From: Anaerocolumna sp.
GTDB taxonomy: Bacteria; Bacillota; Clostridia; Lachnospirales; Lachnospiraceae
Reading direction: 5' to 3'
DNA length: 46,216 nucleotides
NCBI GenBank assembly: GCA_029239455.1
Contig: JAQZAX010000019.1
Coordinates: 1-46,216, forward strand
The translations under genes were made by a program, and so were the position numbers. The notes below the pieces were generated by a model. That model had not been told where the DNA came from. It was given only the letters and a program-made list of their open reading frames with translations, and searched no databases. Below, piece after piece: positions 44,216-46,216 of the stretch. Each line of letters opens with the position of its first letter. Position 1 is the first letter of the stretch.

Positions 44216-45769
44216 CTATAAAATATTATTAGGATTAATCTTCCTACCGGTCCACCCCATGGATCTTGCCCAGTTTTTCATTGATTCTTTTTCCTCTGGA
44301 TCGTCTCCATGAAGTACTTCAAGCATATTGCAGTATCCATAAATACCACCAACATCATCACACACTGGTAATGCGTCTACTTCTACGCATATTGGTCGAT
44401 GTTCTTCAATTGGTTCTGTTGGATTTCCAGATGCTTCATACTTTTTCTTTGATTCATAACAAACTGTTGCAGTAATCTTCACATTCCAGTCATCACCGTA
44501 ATCGTACCAATAACGAATTGCGTTTAAGATCGGTGTTGTAACCGGAGCAAGACACATATTATCTTGTTCAGAAGTCTTTAGTATCTTTTTATTAGAAAAA
44601 TCCCATAACTCAAAGTTTTGTGCCATACCTGGCATAAGTAAAATGTCATATAGCGGAAGTCTCTCGATTAATTCATCAAATCCACCTTCAAACGATATAC
44701 TGTCTGCAAGTTCTTTCACTGTCACATCTGTAATTGGTGCGATACGTTTTGTCATATCTGCCTTGGCATCCTTATTTCCTGTTTTCTTTTCTAATTCTCT
44801 ACATTCATCAAACCATTCTGTAAATGATTTTCTAACTTCCAAAGTTGGCTGCCACTCATATAATTCTTTTATATCCTGCTGGCATCTATAGAAATATTCT
44901 CTTGTTCCACCATAATAATATGGACCCGTATATTTTATCCTCAGCCAATTTTTCACACTAATTCCAGTCTCATAATCATCATCCCAATAAATATCATCAT
45001 AATCTTCACATGGAAAGCGGAAATACATTCCAGCAAGTTTTGCCCACTCTGTAAGCTTACCTGATTTAAGCATCTTATTATAATCTTCTTCATATGGATG
45101 AAAACTGTGCAAATGACTATTCTGCCATCCAAAAGCTCTGTTAATTACATAATGAAGTGCATGCAGCGTAATATCTCCTGGCACAATGATATCTCTTGAT
45201 ATATAGTTTATCATTTTACCATATTGAGCAAGTAACCCAATTTTATTTGCTCCTAATGCTTTGTCTTCCATGTTTAGCTCTAAATGAAGTCTTATAGCAT
45301 AAGGGATTGGTCGTTCTCCTGCCAACTGTCTGGTACGTTCTTTTAATATATCTAATTTATCCATTCGATTATTCTCCATTTCTTTATCTGGATTTAGATG
45401 ATTATAACTAATTTGATTTTTCTTTTTTATCTGCGAATTTTCAGCAACCTTCATTCGTCCGCGGTATCCTTCACTTCGCACTGCTTCCCCACTTCGATTG
45501 TCTCCGCCATACTGCCCTCTGCTATATGGAAGATAAGACTGCACATTCTTTTCAGAAATGAAAAGTTGTTTTGCAATTTCAGCAACTGATAATCCACTTG
45601 CATATAGAGAACATATCTGCACACTTGTATTGCTGTGCCATAAGCCTTCAGTAATAAGGACTCGTCGTACTTTAATTGGATATGTACCCAATTTTTTAGC
45701 TGTTTCTTTCACAGCGTCAGTTTCTTGATATATTTGAATGATTTTTTGATATAGATTGTCACTTATCAA
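44216..45769 (-). CDS. plasmid pRiA4b ORF-3-like protein with N-terminal HTH region
   Basis: 517 aa. Residues ~1-90 hold two helix-turn-helix-like stretches (KETAKKLGTYPIKVRRVLIT; YASGLSVAEIAKQLFISEKN). The pRiA4b ORF-3 domain covers ~150-517: IPYAIRLHLELN, INRAFGWQNSHLHSFHPYEE, and near the end YDYGDDWNVKI and DDVGGIYGYCNMLEVLHGDD, which are hallmarks of this family. It is found on plasmids, in IS1096-type elements and on chromosomes; the function is unknown. The DNA-binding front suggests a regulator or element-associated protein. No transposase is seen beside it. Confidence 0.8.
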   Translation of the reverse strand: MISDNLYQKIIQIYQETDAVKETAKKLGTYPIKVRRVLITEGLWHSNTSVQICSLYASGLSVAEIAKQLFISEKNVQSYLPYSRGQYGGDNRSGEAVRSEGYRGRMKVAENSQIKKKNQISYNHLNPDKEMENNRMDKLDILKERTRQLAGERPIPYAIRLHLELNMEDKALGANKIGLLAQYGKMINYISRDIIVPGDITLHALHYVINRAFGWQNSHLHSFHPYEEDYNKMLKSGKLTEWAKLAGMYFRFPCEDYDDIYWDDDYETGISVKNWLRIKYTGPYYYGGTREYFYRCQQDIKELYEWQPTLEVRKSFTEWFDECRELEKKTGNKDAKADMTKRIAPITDVTVKELADSISFEGGFDELIERLPLYDILLMPGMAQNFELWDFSNKKILKTSEQDNMCLAPVTTPILNAIRYWYDYGDDWNVKITATVCYESKKKYEASGNPTEPIEEHRPICVEVDALPVCDDVGGIYGYCNMLEVLHGDDPEEKESMKNWARSMGWTGRKINPNNIL

Positions 45770-45931
45770 TTCATATGCAGCGTCCTTTCGTTTGTTATTG
45801 AGTTAATTATATATGTGTTATTATATCGTGTCAACCTTACCTTTTTATATTATTTAGATATACAAAGAAATGATTTCCTATGTATTCGAAATAATACTAG
45901 GTACTTCAGAATATGTAGAAAGAATGTCTGT

Positions 45932-46213
45932 TTATGTCTTATCCCAAAACTCATCAGTCAGTATATACTCTACTTCATAATTTCCATCAATCTCAACTTT
46001 ATTAAATACATGCTTAAGACTAGCAAATGCTTCATTATTATACCAATATACAGTCCATTTTGTGTTCCATCTTTCTTGAGCTTTTATTGTATACCAAGGC
46101 TCTGTGTCATCCAACTGCTGTATGCCATATAGCTTTTCAAACCCTTCTATTTGCTCGCCATAGAATATGCTAAATGCTGCTTTTGATGAAATAGATATAG
46201 CTTTCTTCCTTGA
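45932..46213 (-). CDS. unrecognised protein, C-terminal part or remnant
   Basis: The minus frame is open from 46213, where an in-frame TAA at 46214-46216 precedes it, down to the stop at 45932 (about 93 codons: SKAAFSIFYGEQIEGFEKLY ... EYILTDEFWDKT). There is no ATG; the track uses TTG 46114, without a ribosome site. Aromatic-rich and soluble. I do not recognise the family. It could be the end of a gene broken at the window edge. Confidence 0.35.
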   Translation of the reverse strand, partial: SRKKAISISSKAAFSIFYGEQIEGFEKLYGIQQLDDTEPWYTIKAQERWNTKWTVYWYNNEAFASLKHVFNKVEIDGNYEVEYILTDEFWDKT

Positions 46214-46216
46214 TTA

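Noticed and set aside
1-46216. tRNA, rRNA or intact transposase genes
   Set aside because: No cloverleaf, rRNA core or transposase motif was recognised by eye; a tRNAscan or ISfinder run could still find a weak one.

Overview
The window reads as chromosomal DNA of a low-GC, spore-forming, anaerobic Firmicute of the Clostridia, most likely Lachnospiraceae or a close relative. The basis is AT-rich DNA with strong GGAGG ribosome sites, the iscR-iscS-iscU-mnmA gene order, an RqcH (NFACT) gene, a SpoVB-type flippase, YesM/YesN-LplB/LplC sugar uptake genes and a clostridial radical-SAM peptide cassette. All family assignments come from reading motifs and from memory of the families; no search was run.

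1-11770 (minus strand) is a ribosomally synthesised, modified peptide (RiPP) locus. It resembles the clostridial Cys-rich peptide systems that NCBI families describe around the radical SAM maturase CcpM. A sigma-A-like promoter at 11741-11769 precedes, in order: an FtsX-type permease, a LolD/MacB-type ATPase, CcpM, a TIGR04066-like maturation protein, an acyl-carrier-related protein, Cys-rich precursor 1, a 619-aa permease, a truncated copy of the acyl-carrier gene, Cys-rich precursor 2 (58 codons, absent from the ORF track), a second 619-aa permease, a subtilisin-like peptidase and an ABC exporter that runs off the left edge. The block 'end of carrier gene - precursor - permease' has been duplicated in tandem. 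The two precursors keep an identical leader but differ in the core, and the paired permeases differ mainly in their large extracytoplasmic domain.

11930-22430 holds housekeeping genes: rqcH and a PHP phosphatase (plus); a pyridoxamine-phosphate-oxidase-like protein, an AlkZ-related protein and a YafY/WYL regulator (minus); and the Fe-S/thiolation operon iscR-iscS-iscU-mnmA with promoter, Rrf2-type operator and terminator. A SpoVB/MurJ-like flippase gene follows (plus). Its 5' end is overlaid by two tandem ~101-bp elements containing interlocked inverted repeats that covary between the copies.

22440-32330 is a signalling region: a PAS-GGDEF cyclase, a PAS-GGDEF-HD-GYP protein, an XRE regulator divergent from a third GGDEF protein, a LysR regulator divergent from a YeiH-type transporter, a RelA/SpoT-domain alarmone synthetase, a decayed GGDEF fragment, and a DUF2089 regulator with a small membrane protein whose tail is read out of frame from that fragment.

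32400-43700 (minus) is a xylo-oligosaccharide-type utilisation locus: YesM-like kinase and YesN-like AraC response regulator, then lipoprotein binding protein, two permeases, GH39 and GH3 enzymes. The right end has a pRiA4b ORF-3-like protein and unrecognised fragments.

Short 13-23-bp tandem duplications recur between genes (2236, 17196, 20589, 22442, 26506), suggesting a slippage-prone genome. I saw no tRNA or rRNA genes, CRISPR array or intact insertion sequence.
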